Positions 35,073-42,338 of a stretch of DNA of 64,000 bases are shown here, piece by piece (position 1 is the stretch's first letter; every line of letters begins with the position of its first letter). The notes beneath the pieces were generated by a model. It made no database searches. It was not told the DNA's origin and was given only the letters and a program-made list of their open reading frames with translations. The DNA lies in assembly GCA_029433345.1 (NCBI GenBank), contig JAQTHY010000001.1:1550001-1614000 (forward strand), in the 5' to 3' direction. A program made the position numbers and the translations under genes. The stretch is from Orbaceae bacterium ESL0727 (GTDB taxonomy: Bacteria; Pseudomonadota; Gammaproteobacteria; Enterobacterales; Orbaceae).

Positions 35073-35588
35073 TTATTGGGGCGCTATTGGCGCTTTAAAA
35101 GCGGCAATTAATAATTTTATTTTATCTGCCGGTAGCTTCATGTTATTCATGATGGATTCGAGAATATGAATTTTACGGTCAGTATTGGTATTGGATATGA
35201 CCCAATAAGGTGTGCCGATAATTTCACGCGGTTTGGTATTCCTACCCGATATTTCCAAAGACGTTTTATCTTGGGCTAAATATTGTCTTTTACTACCATG
35301 CAAAGAGGCTGCTGAAATTGAAAATAGCGCCGCATCATACTGATATAGTGTACTTAATAATAATAAAAAACGGTTAATGATCGATTTTTCGTTCACAAAT
35401 GCTTTATCACTTAACAAGCGTGTCAGTATGTCATCTTTATTGGATGGGGGTTGGGAATGAATATTGTGAGAAGCATGGGGCGTCATCTTTAATAAACGAC
35501 GTAAAATAGTCGACGCATCTTCACCAATATGTTTCGTTTGTCCTGCGATGTATTGATATAACTCTTCGTCAATTTCTATTTTTTTCAT
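35073..35588 (-). CDS. seqA: Replication initiation regulator SeqA
   Basis: Binds hemimethylated GATC sites, sequesters oriC and organises new DNA; its presence implies Dam methylation. The N-terminal oligomerisation module MKKIEIDEELYQYIAGQTKHIGEDASTILRRLLK and the C-terminal DNA-binding domain (NRFLLLLSTLYQYDA, GTPYWVISNTNTDRK) match E. coli. The start at MKKIEID is by homology; an upstream in-frame ATG adds six residues made by a 9-bp repeat (AATAATGTA, AATAATATG). At 171 residues it is ten shorter than E. coli because the linker is shorter. Confidence 0.93.
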   Translation of the reverse strand: MKKIEIDEELYQYIAGQTKHIGEDASTILRRLLKMTPHASHNIHSQPPSNKDDILTRLLSDKAFVNEKSIINRFLLLLSTLYQYDAALFSISAASLHGSKRQYLAQDKTSLEISGRNTKPREIIGTPYWVISNTNTDRKIHILESIMNNMKLPADKIKLLIAAFKAPIAPQ

Positions 35589-35655
35589 ATTATTTACATT
35601 ATTCATATTACGTTTTAGTTAAGTCTGTTATGTGATATTTACGGATTAATAGGTT

Positions 35656-35964
35656 TTATTTTACATCGATAGGGCATCCTTGCGCAGCAATTGAATCCAT
35701 CTGCTTTAAGGTATGTGGTATTTCATTTACACAATTATTTTGTTGTTGTAATAGTGTCGGTGATGAACTGTTTTCAATTAAACGATTTTTAGTCAAAAAG
35801 TGTTGTTCTGGCTGTGCGACAGACAATGGGGATTGATTTTTATTGTGATCATCCCAATTAATAAAGCGTGTTAGAATAAATAGCAGCGCAATAATGAACA
35901 ACAATGCACCAAAGACTAATTTTAGTCGTACAGTCGTGAATAGGCTAGATAACGAGCATTTCAT
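35656..35964 (-). CDS. Hypothetical single-span membrane protein (102 aa)
   Basis: I do not recognise the family. One hydrophobic segment near residues 16-33 follows a short basic N-terminus, and a polar C-terminal region of about 68 residues carries Cys78 and Cys97, which could pair if periplasmic. The start (ATG giving MKCSLSSLF) has no obvious ribosome site. It lies 49 nt upstream of seqA's longest frame on the same strand and may share its transcript. A fast-evolving membrane peptide is possible, and so is a non-genic frame. Confidence 0.5.
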   Translation of the reverse strand: MKCSLSSLFTTVRLKLVFGALLFIIALLFILTRFINWDDHNKNQSPLSVAQPEQHFLTKNRLIENSSSPTLLQQQNNCVNEIPHTLKQMDSIAAQGCPIDVK

Positions 35965-36136
35965 ATAATCATTGAGTTAAGAGTAAAATATGTGATGAGT
36001 ATAACCCAAGTTAGGGCCAAATTGCATTATTGGACAGTAAAATTATAAAAATAATATTGTTGTTGTGTGAAAAGAATATTATGCTTAACGACCTATAAAG
36101 GTGACTTTATAGGGTAACTTATATGGGGAATAGTAT

Positions 36137-36652
36137 ATGAAAAAATTTGTCACATTAGCTACTTGGTCTATTTTAGTGACGGGGTCTATTTTAATGACTG
36201 GCTGTTCGAATAGCGATATTTATTCAGGTGATGTGTATACAGCCGATCAAGCAAAACAGGTTCAGCAAGTGAGCTATGGGACTGTCGTGTCTGTCAGACC
36301 GGTTAAAATCCAAACTAACGCGTCAGATGGACAAAATAATAATATTGTGGGTTCGCTTGGTGGCGCTGTATTAGGTGGCTTTTTAGGTAACACTGTCGGT
36401 AATGGTAAAGGTAACAGTTTAGCTATTGCTGGTGGTGCTATTGGTGGTGCCTTAGCAGGCGGAGCTTTGCAAGATGAATTGAGTAAAGCCAATGCGGTAC
36501 AGCTAGAAATTAAGCAAGAAAGTGGTTCGACAATTGTGATAGTCCAAAAAGGATCAGCGGATCAGTTCTATGCTGGCCAACCCGTAAAAATGGTGACTAA
36601 TGGTAAACAAATTAACGTTTCACCACGCGAAAGTAGTGAACTAAATAAATAG
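36137..36652 (+). CDS. slyB: Outer-membrane lipoprotein SlyB
   Basis: Glycine-zipper outer-membrane lipoprotein of the SlyB/Pcp family, in enterobacteria controlled by PhoPQ and involved in envelope stress. The lipobox LMTGC places lipidated Cys at 23. YSGDVYTADQAKQVQQVSYGTVVSVRPVKIQ is diagnostic, and GGAVLGGFLGNTVGNGKG is the glycine zipper. The C-terminal VKMVTNGKQINVSPRES fits the family. GGGGA precedes the ATG. The final codons Glu-Leu-Asn-Lys-stop are tandemly copied twice more after the stop. gloA follows 140 nt downstream. Confidence 0.93.
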   Translation: MKKFVTLATWSILVTGSILMTGCSNSDIYSGDVYTADQAKQVQQVSYGTVVSVRPVKIQTNASDGQNNNIVGSLGGAVLGGFLGNTVGNGKGNSLAIAGGAIGGALAGGALQDELSKANAVQLEIKQESGSTIVIVQKGSADQFYAGQPVKMVTNGKQINVSPRESSELNK

Positions 36653-36682
36653 AAGTTAAAGAAATAGAAGCTAAATAAATAG
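36638..36682 (+). repeat. 15-bp triplication of the slyB 3' end including stop codon
   Basis: GAACTAAATAAATAG (codons GAA CTA AAT AAA TAG) is followed in phase by AAGTTAAAGAAATAG and AAGCTAAATAAATAG; every unit carries an in-frame TAG. Confidence 0.85.
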
Positions 36683-36792
36683 AATATATGGTGCAGCATA
36701 ATTCCATATATTCTTTAAAAGAATCAATCAACACGATTGATATGTAACATAACTTAATAAAACAAATCAATTAAAACAAAAGGTAAACAGCA

Positions 36793-37197
36793 ATGCGTCT
36801 ATTGCATACCATGATCCGTGTAGGAGACCTTGATCGTGCTGTCGACTTTTATACTCGTATTATGGGTATGAAAGTCCTTAGAACAGCTGAAAATCCGCAA
36901 TATCGTTATTCTTTAGTGTTTGTCGGTTATGATGACGAAACATCGAGTTCAGTTATTGAGTTAACCTATAATTGGGATGTTGACCATTATGATCATGGTA
37001 ATGCTTTTGGTCATATTGCCATTGGTATCGATGATGTTGTTAAAATGTGTGATGATATCAAGCAAGCCGGCGGCAAAGTGATCCGCGATGCAGGACCCGT
37101 AAAAGGTGGCTCAACGATAATCGCTTTTGTTGAAGATCCAGATGGTTATAAATTAGAACTTATCCAAAATGAACATGCCAATCAGGCATTAGGCTAA
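36793..37197 (+). CDS. gloA: Lactoylglutathione lyase (glyoxalase I)
   Basis: Converts the methylglyoxal-glutathione adduct to S-lactoylglutathione. The 134-residue protein keeps all four metal ligands at the E. coli positions: His5, Glu56, His74 and Glu122. [43 protein letters not shown] and [13 protein letters not shown] are conserved. It stands between slyB and the SIP reductase with separate gaps. A long imperfect hairpin begins 54 nt past the stop. Confidence 0.97.
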   Translation: MRLLHTMIRVGDLDRAVDFYTRIMGMKVLRTAENPQYRYSLVFVGYDDETSSSVIELTYNWDVDHYDHGNAFGHIAIGIDDVVKMCDDIKQAGGKVIRDAGPVKGGSTIIAFVEDPDGYKLELIQNEHANQALG

Positions 37198-37251
37198 AAC
37201 AGCAAAATATTAGCACAATTAACTCATCACTATTTAAATTATCTTTAATGA

Positions 37252-37305
37252 CTAACCCAAAAGTAGTGCTTAGGATTCTATCTGAGCGTTGACTTTTTTG
37301 GTTAG
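37252..37305 (+). other. Long imperfect hairpin between gloA and the SIP gene
   Basis: Outer arms CTAACCCAAAAGT (37252-37264) and ACTTTTTTGGTTAG (37292-37305) pair with one mismatch/bulge; inside, GCTTA and TGAGC form a second short stem. No U-run follows, and it ends 33 nt before the SIP start, so it may be a structured leader or a gloA 3' end. Confidence 0.45.
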
Positions 37306-37338
37306 CTATTTATTGATATTCAATTAAGAGTTTTGATT

Positions 37339-38142
37339 ATGAAAAAAAATGAAAAAAGAGTCCCCATCAATGCACGCTTAACCGTGCTTAGCATTAATCG
37401 ATTATCTCAAAATCTTATCCGTATCTGCTTTTCGAGTGACAAAACCTTAACCGTCAATCCGCTATGGATTGGACCACATCTTAAGTTGCTTTTTGCTGAT
37501 CCAAAAACGAATGAGCTCGTATTTCCTGATTATGATGAGAATAACAAAATTATTTGGCAAGATGGAATGCGCCAACGTGTTCGTACTTACAGTGTGCGTC
37601 ATTATGATGTGACAACAAATCAGTTGATGATTGATTTTGTCGTTCATCAAACCGGTATTGCCACTTTATGGGCACAACAAGCTAAAGTGGGTGATCAGGT
37701 AGGTTTGGTCGGTATGGGCGCAAAATGTAAATTTGATGATAGCAATGTAACGCAGCGTAAACTTGTGTTAATTGGGGATATTTCGGCGATGCCGACAATA
37801 TGCTATACCATTGAAAATATGCCTAAAGATTGTGATGTGGCCGCTTTTATCGAAGTGAATGATTCACACGACGTTTTGCAATCTTTAAATGAAAAACAGC
37901 GTGATATTCACTGGATAGTGCGTAAAAAAGGTGAAGCGAGTCAATTAATGGCAACAGTCATTCATCACGACTTTATGAATAATGAACAGCTATTTTTCTG
38001 GGGTGGTGTGGAATCGACACTGGCGCAACAAATGCGACATGCGTTAGATGATAAATATCCTAATTTGGCGAGTGATGCTATCCAAATTATTAGTTACTGG
38101 CGTGAAGGATGTGCAGAAGGCGAATTCCGTCATCGTGAATAA
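37339..38142 (+). CDS. Siderophore-interacting protein (NADPH ferric-siderophore reductase)
   Basis: SIP family (ViuB/YqjH type), cytoplasmic flavoenzyme that reduces iron in imported ferric siderophores. The FAD-binding motif RVRTYSVR appears near residues 78-85, the linker VLIGDISAMPTI near 150, and the C-terminal signature YWREGCAEGEF, as in this family. The ATG at 37339 was chosen over a TTG two codons earlier, with AAGAG upstream. Its 267 residues fit the family. It could complete the pathway of the receptors and esterase at 16-22 kb, but no Fur box is visible upstream. Confidence 0.88.
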   Translation: MKKNEKRVPINARLTVLSINRLSQNLIRICFSSDKTLTVNPLWIGPHLKLLFADPKTNELVFPDYDENNKIIWQDGMRQRVRTYSVRHYDVTTNQLMIDFVVHQTGIATLWAQQAKVGDQVGLVGMGAKCKFDDSNVTQRKLVLIGDISAMPTICYTIENMPKDCDVAAFIEVNDSHDVLQSLNEKQRDIHWIVRKKGEASQLMATVIHHDFMNNEQLFFWGGVESTLAQQMRHALDDKYPNLASDAIQIISYWREGCAEGEFRHRE

Positions 38143-38310
38143 ATATTTACGATATTTTCGACTGTATGGGTATACCCATACTATATTTATGCTTCTTCGT
38201 TGATAAAAGTAGGGCTTGATTTATGTTGTTCGATTTTTATAATTCATGAGCAACGTAATTTACGTGTAAAAAAATAAATAAACAATAAATAAAAAGATAA
38301 ATTACCGAAT

Positions 38311-38355
38311 AAATGCATGTTTTTAACAGATTAAAAATATTTATGCATTTTTTTG
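38311..38355 (+). terminator. AT-rich candidate terminator
   Basis: AAATGCAT...ATGCATTT with inner TTTTTAA/TTAAAAA and loop CAGA makes a long AT-rich stem ending in a T-rich tail. It lies 170 nt after the SIP gene in a 379-nt gap (38143-38521) where no gene is seen. The distance and AT-rich stem make it uncertain. Confidence 0.4.
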
Positions 38356-38521
38356 TATGTTTTTTGTGAAAAATAATGGAGATTAGCCTTTATTTCTGTT
38401 ATTGTTTCATCTCCATAAATTATATTATAAGCTAAACGATAACAATGCATCGATTGGATAATTGGATTTGTGATGCACAAATAATATTACAAGTAATAAA
38501 TATTATGAGAAGGAGAATTAA

Positions 38522-38743
38522 ATGATTGATAATGACCCAACTAAAGATTGGCATAGAGCGGATATTCGTGCTGAAATCGAAAAACGGGGAAAAAGTTTAC
38601 GACAACTATCGCGCGAAGCTGGATTGTCGGAAAACACACTACGAAACACACTGGATCGCAAATGGCCAAAAGGCGAAAGAATTATTGCTGAAGCGATTGG
38701 TGTAAAACCAGAAGTAATTTGGCCAACTCGTTATAAGAAGTAA
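38522..38743 (+). CDS. Ner-like DNA-binding regulator (Nlp/SfsB family)
   Basis: A 73-residue helix-turn-helix protein of the phage Mu Ner family, similar to E. coli Nlp (SfsB). Conserved blocks are DWHRADIRAEIEKRGKSLRQLSREAGLSENTLRNTL and WPKGERIIAEAIGVKPEVIWPTRY. The ribosome site AGAAGGAGA is very strong, suggesting high expression. Regulatory targets are unknown. Despite the phage-like family, no phage genes lie nearby. It is convergent with the hydrolase gene downstream. Confidence 0.9.
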   Translation: MIDNDPTKDWHRADIRAEIEKRGKSLRQLSREAGLSENTLRNTLDRKWPKGERIIAEAIGVKPEVIWPTRYKK

Positions 38744-38780
38744 TGATGTGATGTGCGGTAGCATTTAGATAAGCGATAAT

Positions 38781-38835
38781 GTATAAAACGAGACATTAAA
38801 GCTACCGTATAAAACTACACGATAAAACTACGCAC
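38781..38835 (+). repeat. Weak 14-15 bp tandem repeat after the Ner-like gene
   Basis: GTATAAAACGAGACA, then GTATAAAACTACAC and GATAAAACTACGCAC are imperfect copies separated by an 11-nt spacer unit. The array resembles the stronger ones at 3724, 59473 and 61491 but is short. Confidence 0.45.
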
Positions 38836-38855
38836 ATCATCATTACTGTTTTTCT

Positions 38856-38881
38856 ATTCTGCCGACGTGAGTCGGCAGAAT
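38856..38881. repeat. REP-like palindrome 3 (perfect)
   Basis: ATTCTGCCGAC and GTCGGCAGAAT form a perfect 11-bp stem with loop GTGA; the best copy of the palindrome family. It lies between the convergent Ner-like and hydrolase genes. Confidence 0.8.
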
Positions 38882-39004
38882 GCTTTAAGTTCAATATCAA
38901 ATCATCCACTAATTACTACCTCTATCATCACTACTACCTATACCACTCATCATTATCACGCATTTAATAGATAAATAATGGATTTCTGTGAAGTTAATCT
39001 TCGA

Positions 39005-41137
39005 TTAACGTGATTCTTTCGGTAAAAATAGGGTGCCGTTTTCTTTCTTAATTGTATTTTTACGATCAGGAGATTGCATAATTGGCACAAGATTAACGGT
39101 TGTTGTCGCTGGTACTACACCGTTTTTACCACCTCTAGCTTTAGCGTGCACCACTTGGCTTTCTGGTAATGTTGTCTGTTTCGTTAAGTTTGACCATAAC
39201 CAATCCATGGCACTTTCACCATAATAATCGATAGGTAATAGTTGACTGTCGAATGGAATCAAACCATCTAAATAACTGCTATTATCTACTTCGATGTAAC
39301 GCAATTTTGAATTTTTCCCTTCAACAATGCTGTTGAGGGCTACATAAGCACGTGAGGTGTAATCTGGTAATTGTTTAACATTATTTTTGCCATGAACAAT
39401 AAATGTTTTTATGCCATTCAAATTGCCTGACGCGCTGACTTCGTTTAAGCCTTTTTGTACACGTGCTTTTTGCAAGTTGTCGCGTAAACAGATTGCGCCT
39501 TGCGTATTGTAATCAATATATTTACTATTTTTAGAGGTGGAAAAGAACTCACGTCGTGGCGCATTGGCATCTTGATTATTCACGAGATCTAAGACGGTTG
39601 CATCATTATCACGCCATAATGGCAGACTACCATTTGCTTTTGACCAGAGTTGTTCAAAGCTAACTTCGCTTAACGGCTCAATATCACCTTGATTAAATAA
39701 TCGATTGGCATGTGTACTGGCGACAGAATAGCTACACATATTATCTGTGACATCGTAGCGACCATATTCACTAATATATTGATAAGGCAAGCCAATCGAT
39801 GTTTTATAGTAAAAATAAGGTAATTGGATATCCATATCGGGTGTCCAACCATAATCATGCAATTTTTGTAACGCTTCTTCAGGTTTAGTGGTTGTCAGTA
39901 ATTTTGCACTTTTTAATGCATCACAGCGATTTTGTGAAAAAATATAGTAATCAGCGTAAGGCACATAAGTATCAGGATGGGCATTCATAATAGCCGGTAC
40001 AGCACATGGGATATACAGCGCAGCGTAGGTGCTGTAATCAGCAATTGATTTGGTGTCTAATTTTGTTTTCCCACTGGTGCCATACTGAATTGATAAGGTA
40101 GCCTTTTTTTGTGTAGGTGCTGTGGGGTAAATTTGGGGATTAACGGCGACAATACCATCGATTACTCCGTTTTTATCTAACTCACCCGCTTTTAACGCGG
40201 CACCCCCGCCATCAGTTGCACCATAAACCAGTACGATGGTGTTGTCTTTATTGAAACTGTCTTTATTGGCGTTGTTTTTATTGGAATCATTTTTATTTAT
40301 TTTGGTTTGTTCATTTTCAGAAAACTGTTTATTCAGTGCATAAAAAGCGAAGTCAATCGATTTTAAAACATAATTTCCCCATTTTGATTCAGGATTCTGT
40401 TTTGAATGCAGCTGTTTAATCGCATAGCGGTGAGGGTATTTGGCTGAAAAAGCGGCGCGATTATTAATTAATGGCGAAAAAGGTAAATTATCCGTATCGA
40501 CTGTGCCAGTTAAGGTAAAACCGCGGCCAGTGGCAATCTCATAAATACCGTTACCTAGACCTTTATCGTTATAAACTACCGCACAATGATGACGCAATCC
40601 CCATATCCCCCGGATTTGCACATCTTTAGCATTATATAATCCATCAGAATCAATACTTGGCACAGCAACAATACACGGTTTTTCTTTATTAAAATCAAGT
40701 GGAATCTGTAATAACATTCCTACATCATCATTATCATCGGTATAAGCGATAATTTCGCTGCCGGCAAATTTACCATCAAATAACGGTGTTGACTCTTTGG
40801 TTCGAAAACCGTAAAGCGAGCCTTCGCCGGTTTGTGTATCGATATAGCGTGCTAATTTTGCTTTACGTAATTCTTGGACGGTTGGCTCTTTAGGATTAGC
40901 AAAAGTTGGTGTAATTGCTTGGCTAGAGAGTGTGGTAAAACCGATGCCGGCTGTCACCAGATCATCGCGATCACCATCGTAAAAAAAAGCGCTATCAATG
41001 GCTAACCAGTCAGGTTCTTGGAGAACGGTTGTATCAGGACGATTAATTTTTAATCGTGCTGCAGGTGCCGCATAAACCGAAAAAGGGATAACAAAGAGGC
41101 CTAATAGACAGAGAGTAGTTAATTTTTTGTTATTCAT
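39005..41137 (-). CDS. 3-hydroxybutyrate oligomer hydrolase family protein
   Basis: Resembles D-(-)-3-hydroxybutyrate oligomer hydrolase, which degrades products of PHB breakdown in betaproteobacteria. A signal peptide ends near VYA (residue 23), implying periplasmic or secreted location. Family blocks include FFYDGDRDDLVTAGIGF, AGSEIIAYTDD, LLQIPLDFNKEKPCIVAVPSIDSDGLYNA, GLRHHCAVVYNDKGLGNG and IVAVNPQIYP. The expected nucleophile region SxSNGGG reads GATDGGG at 306-312, so no serine is present there; Thr308 may substitute or the enzyme may be altered. An Asn/Lys-rich insert (about 280-300) is made of 15-bp repeats. ilvY lies 35 nt upstream on the same strand. Function is therefore tentative. 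Confidence 0.7.
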   Translation of the reverse strand: MNNKKLTTLCLLGLFVIPFSVYAAPAARLKINRPDTTVLQEPDWLAIDSAFFYDGDRDDLVTAGIGFTTLSSQAITPTFANPKEPTVQELRKAKLARYIDTQTGEGSLYGFRTKESTPLFDGKFAGSEIIAYTDDNDDVGMLLQIPLDFNKEKPCIVAVPSIDSDGLYNAKDVQIRGIWGLRHHCAVVYNDKGLGNGIYEIATGRGFTLTGTVDTDNLPFSPLINNRAAFSAKYPHRYAIKQLHSKQNPESKWGNYVLKSIDFAFYALNKQFSENEQTKINKNDSNKNNANKDSFNKDNTIVLVYGATDGGGAALKAGELDKNGVIDGIVAVNPQIYPTAPTQKKATLSIQYGTSGKTKLDTKSIADYSTYAALYIPCAVPAIMNAHPDTYVPYADYYIFSQNRCDALKSAKLLTTTKPEEALQKLHDYGWTPDMDIQLPYFYYKTSIGLPYQYISEYGRYDVTDNMCSYSVASTHANRLFNQGDIEPLSEVSFEQLWSKANGSLPLWRDNDATVLDLVNNQDANAPRREFFSTSKNSKYIDYNTQGAICLRDNLQKARVQKGLNEVSASGNLNGIKTFIVHGKNNVKQLPDYTSRAYVALNSIVEGKNSKLRYIEVDNSSYLDGLIPFDSQLLPIDYYGESAMDWLWSNLTKQTTLPESQVVHAKARGGKNGVVPATTTVNLVPIMQSPDRKNTIKKENGTLFLPKESR
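40238..40297 (-). repeat. In-frame 15-bp repeat coding NKNDS-NKNNA-NKDSF-NKDNT
   Basis: On the coding strand four exact-length units align: AATAAAAATGATTCC, AATAAAAACAACGCC, AATAAAGACAGTTTC, AATAAAGACAACACC. This is an in-frame pentapeptide insertion in the hydrolase, with the same period as the intergenic arrays. Confidence 0.8.
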
Positions 41138-41172
41138 TTGTGCATTTAATCATAATTCTTCATAAGACAGGA

Positions 41173-42078
41173 TTATACGTTATTCGTACACATATGCCAA
41201 AATGTGGCGATAATTTTTTCGGATAACCGTCTTTTTTGTACACAAATACCAATATCAAAAGAGGTCATTAATGTTGTCGGCCAGCTATCAGATGACCACT
41301 CAATTACCCGCTCACGTATGCGCTCAGGGCTATTTTCGACCACCACTTTTGGCAATAAAGCAACGCCACATCCGAGTGCGACCATAGAGACAATCGCCTC
41401 ATGCCCGGCCACGGTGGCATAAATTTTAGGCGTCAGGATTTTTTGCTGTTTGAACCATAAGTCGATCTTATTCCGACTTGGTCCATGCTCCGGTAAAATA
41501 AAAGGAATATTACGCCAATCTGGATTTTTTTTATGCAAAATATCACTAAATGAACTATTTAATTTAGGGATAAAGAGGGCCATGTCGATGGTGCCCAATT
41601 TTAAAAATTCAAGACTCGTCGGTAGCTGCTTTGGCCTACCGGCAATAGCTAAATCAGCATCATTGGATTGAATTTTGGCAACAGCATCTGCGGCATCACC
41701 AGTCGACAATTTAATTTCGACTAAAGGATAATGAATTCGAAAACGATCTAACACATCAGGTAAATGACTATAAGCCGCCGTCACGGAACAAAATAGCGTT
41801 AATTCACCAGTTAACTTGTGATCTGACTGCTCAATATTTTGTTTTAACTGTTGGTGTAAATTGAGAATTTGCTGCGCAAAACGTCGTACTTCTTCCCCTA
41901 CTTCAGTTAGCTGCACTTGTCTGTTATCGCGAATAAAAAGAGGATGACCAAAATAATCTTCAAGGCGTTGGATTTGTCGAGATAAAGTCGACGGGCTAAC
42001 ATGCATTGCATTGGCTGTCATGCCAAAATGGCACGTGTCACATAAATGCAAAAAAAGTCGTAAATCACGAATATCCAT
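41173..42078 (-). CDS. ilvY: LysR-family regulator IlvY
   Basis: LysR regulator that in E. coli activates the divergent ilvC gene in response to acetolactate. The 301-residue protein aligns along its whole length with IlvY: MDIRDLRLFLHLCDTCHFGMTANAMHVSPSTLSRQIQRLEDYFG forms the helix-turn-helix domain, with GELTLFCSVTAAYSHLPDVLDRFR, LSTGDAADAV and TVAGHEAIVSMVALGCGVALLPKVVVENSPE in the effector domain. AAAGGAAATGGA precedes the start. ilvC is not adjacent; the divergent gene is prfC and the hydrolase follows 35 nt downstream. Confidence 0.9.
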   Translation of the reverse strand: MDIRDLRLFLHLCDTCHFGMTANAMHVSPSTLSRQIQRLEDYFGHPLFIRDNRQVQLTEVGEEVRRFAQQILNLHQQLKQNIEQSDHKLTGELTLFCSVTAAYSHLPDVLDRFRIHYPLVEIKLSTGDAADAVAKIQSNDADLAIAGRPKQLPTSLEFLKLGTIDMALFIPKLNSSFSDILHKKNPDWRNIPFILPEHGPSRNKIDLWFKQQKILTPKIYATVAGHEAIVSMVALGCGVALLPKVVVENSPERIRERVIEWSSDSWPTTLMTSFDIGICVQKRRLSEKIIATFWHMCTNNV

Positions 42079-42138
42079 TTTCCATTTCCTTTAACGATTA
42101 TAAATAGTAACGCTAATTAAGATTAAATTTTAAACAAA

Positions 42139-42168
42139 ATTATACATAAACGTAGGGTAGTTCTGAAA
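42139..42168 (-). repeat. Dispersed 30-bp motif, copy between ilvY and prfC
   Basis: On the minus strand: TTTCAGAACTACCCTACG then TTTATGTATAAT. It shares the TATAAT-type right end with the 59426 copy. It lies in the 260-nt divergent gap of ilvY and prfC. Confidence 0.75.
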
Positions 42169-42338
42169 CATCGTTATAATAGCAATGCGTTAATGTCAGG
42201 TTATTATCCATAGATAACTGAATAAAACAAACTGTGTTAATGATTGATCATAGTAGCTGTAATGGTAATACAGCGCAATATCTGTTAAAATCGCCGATTA
42301 TTTTAGATTGATAAACCGTTAGGTAACGCACTACTTTT

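Noticed and set aside
37198-37338. Fur box before the SIP reductase
   Set aside because: No GATAAT-type hexamer array was found in this gap, unlike the clear boxes before the receptors.
38522-38743. Prophage remnant suggested by an Ner-like protein
   Set aside because: No integrase, structural or lysis genes nearby; the Nlp/SfsB family is also a normal chromosomal family.
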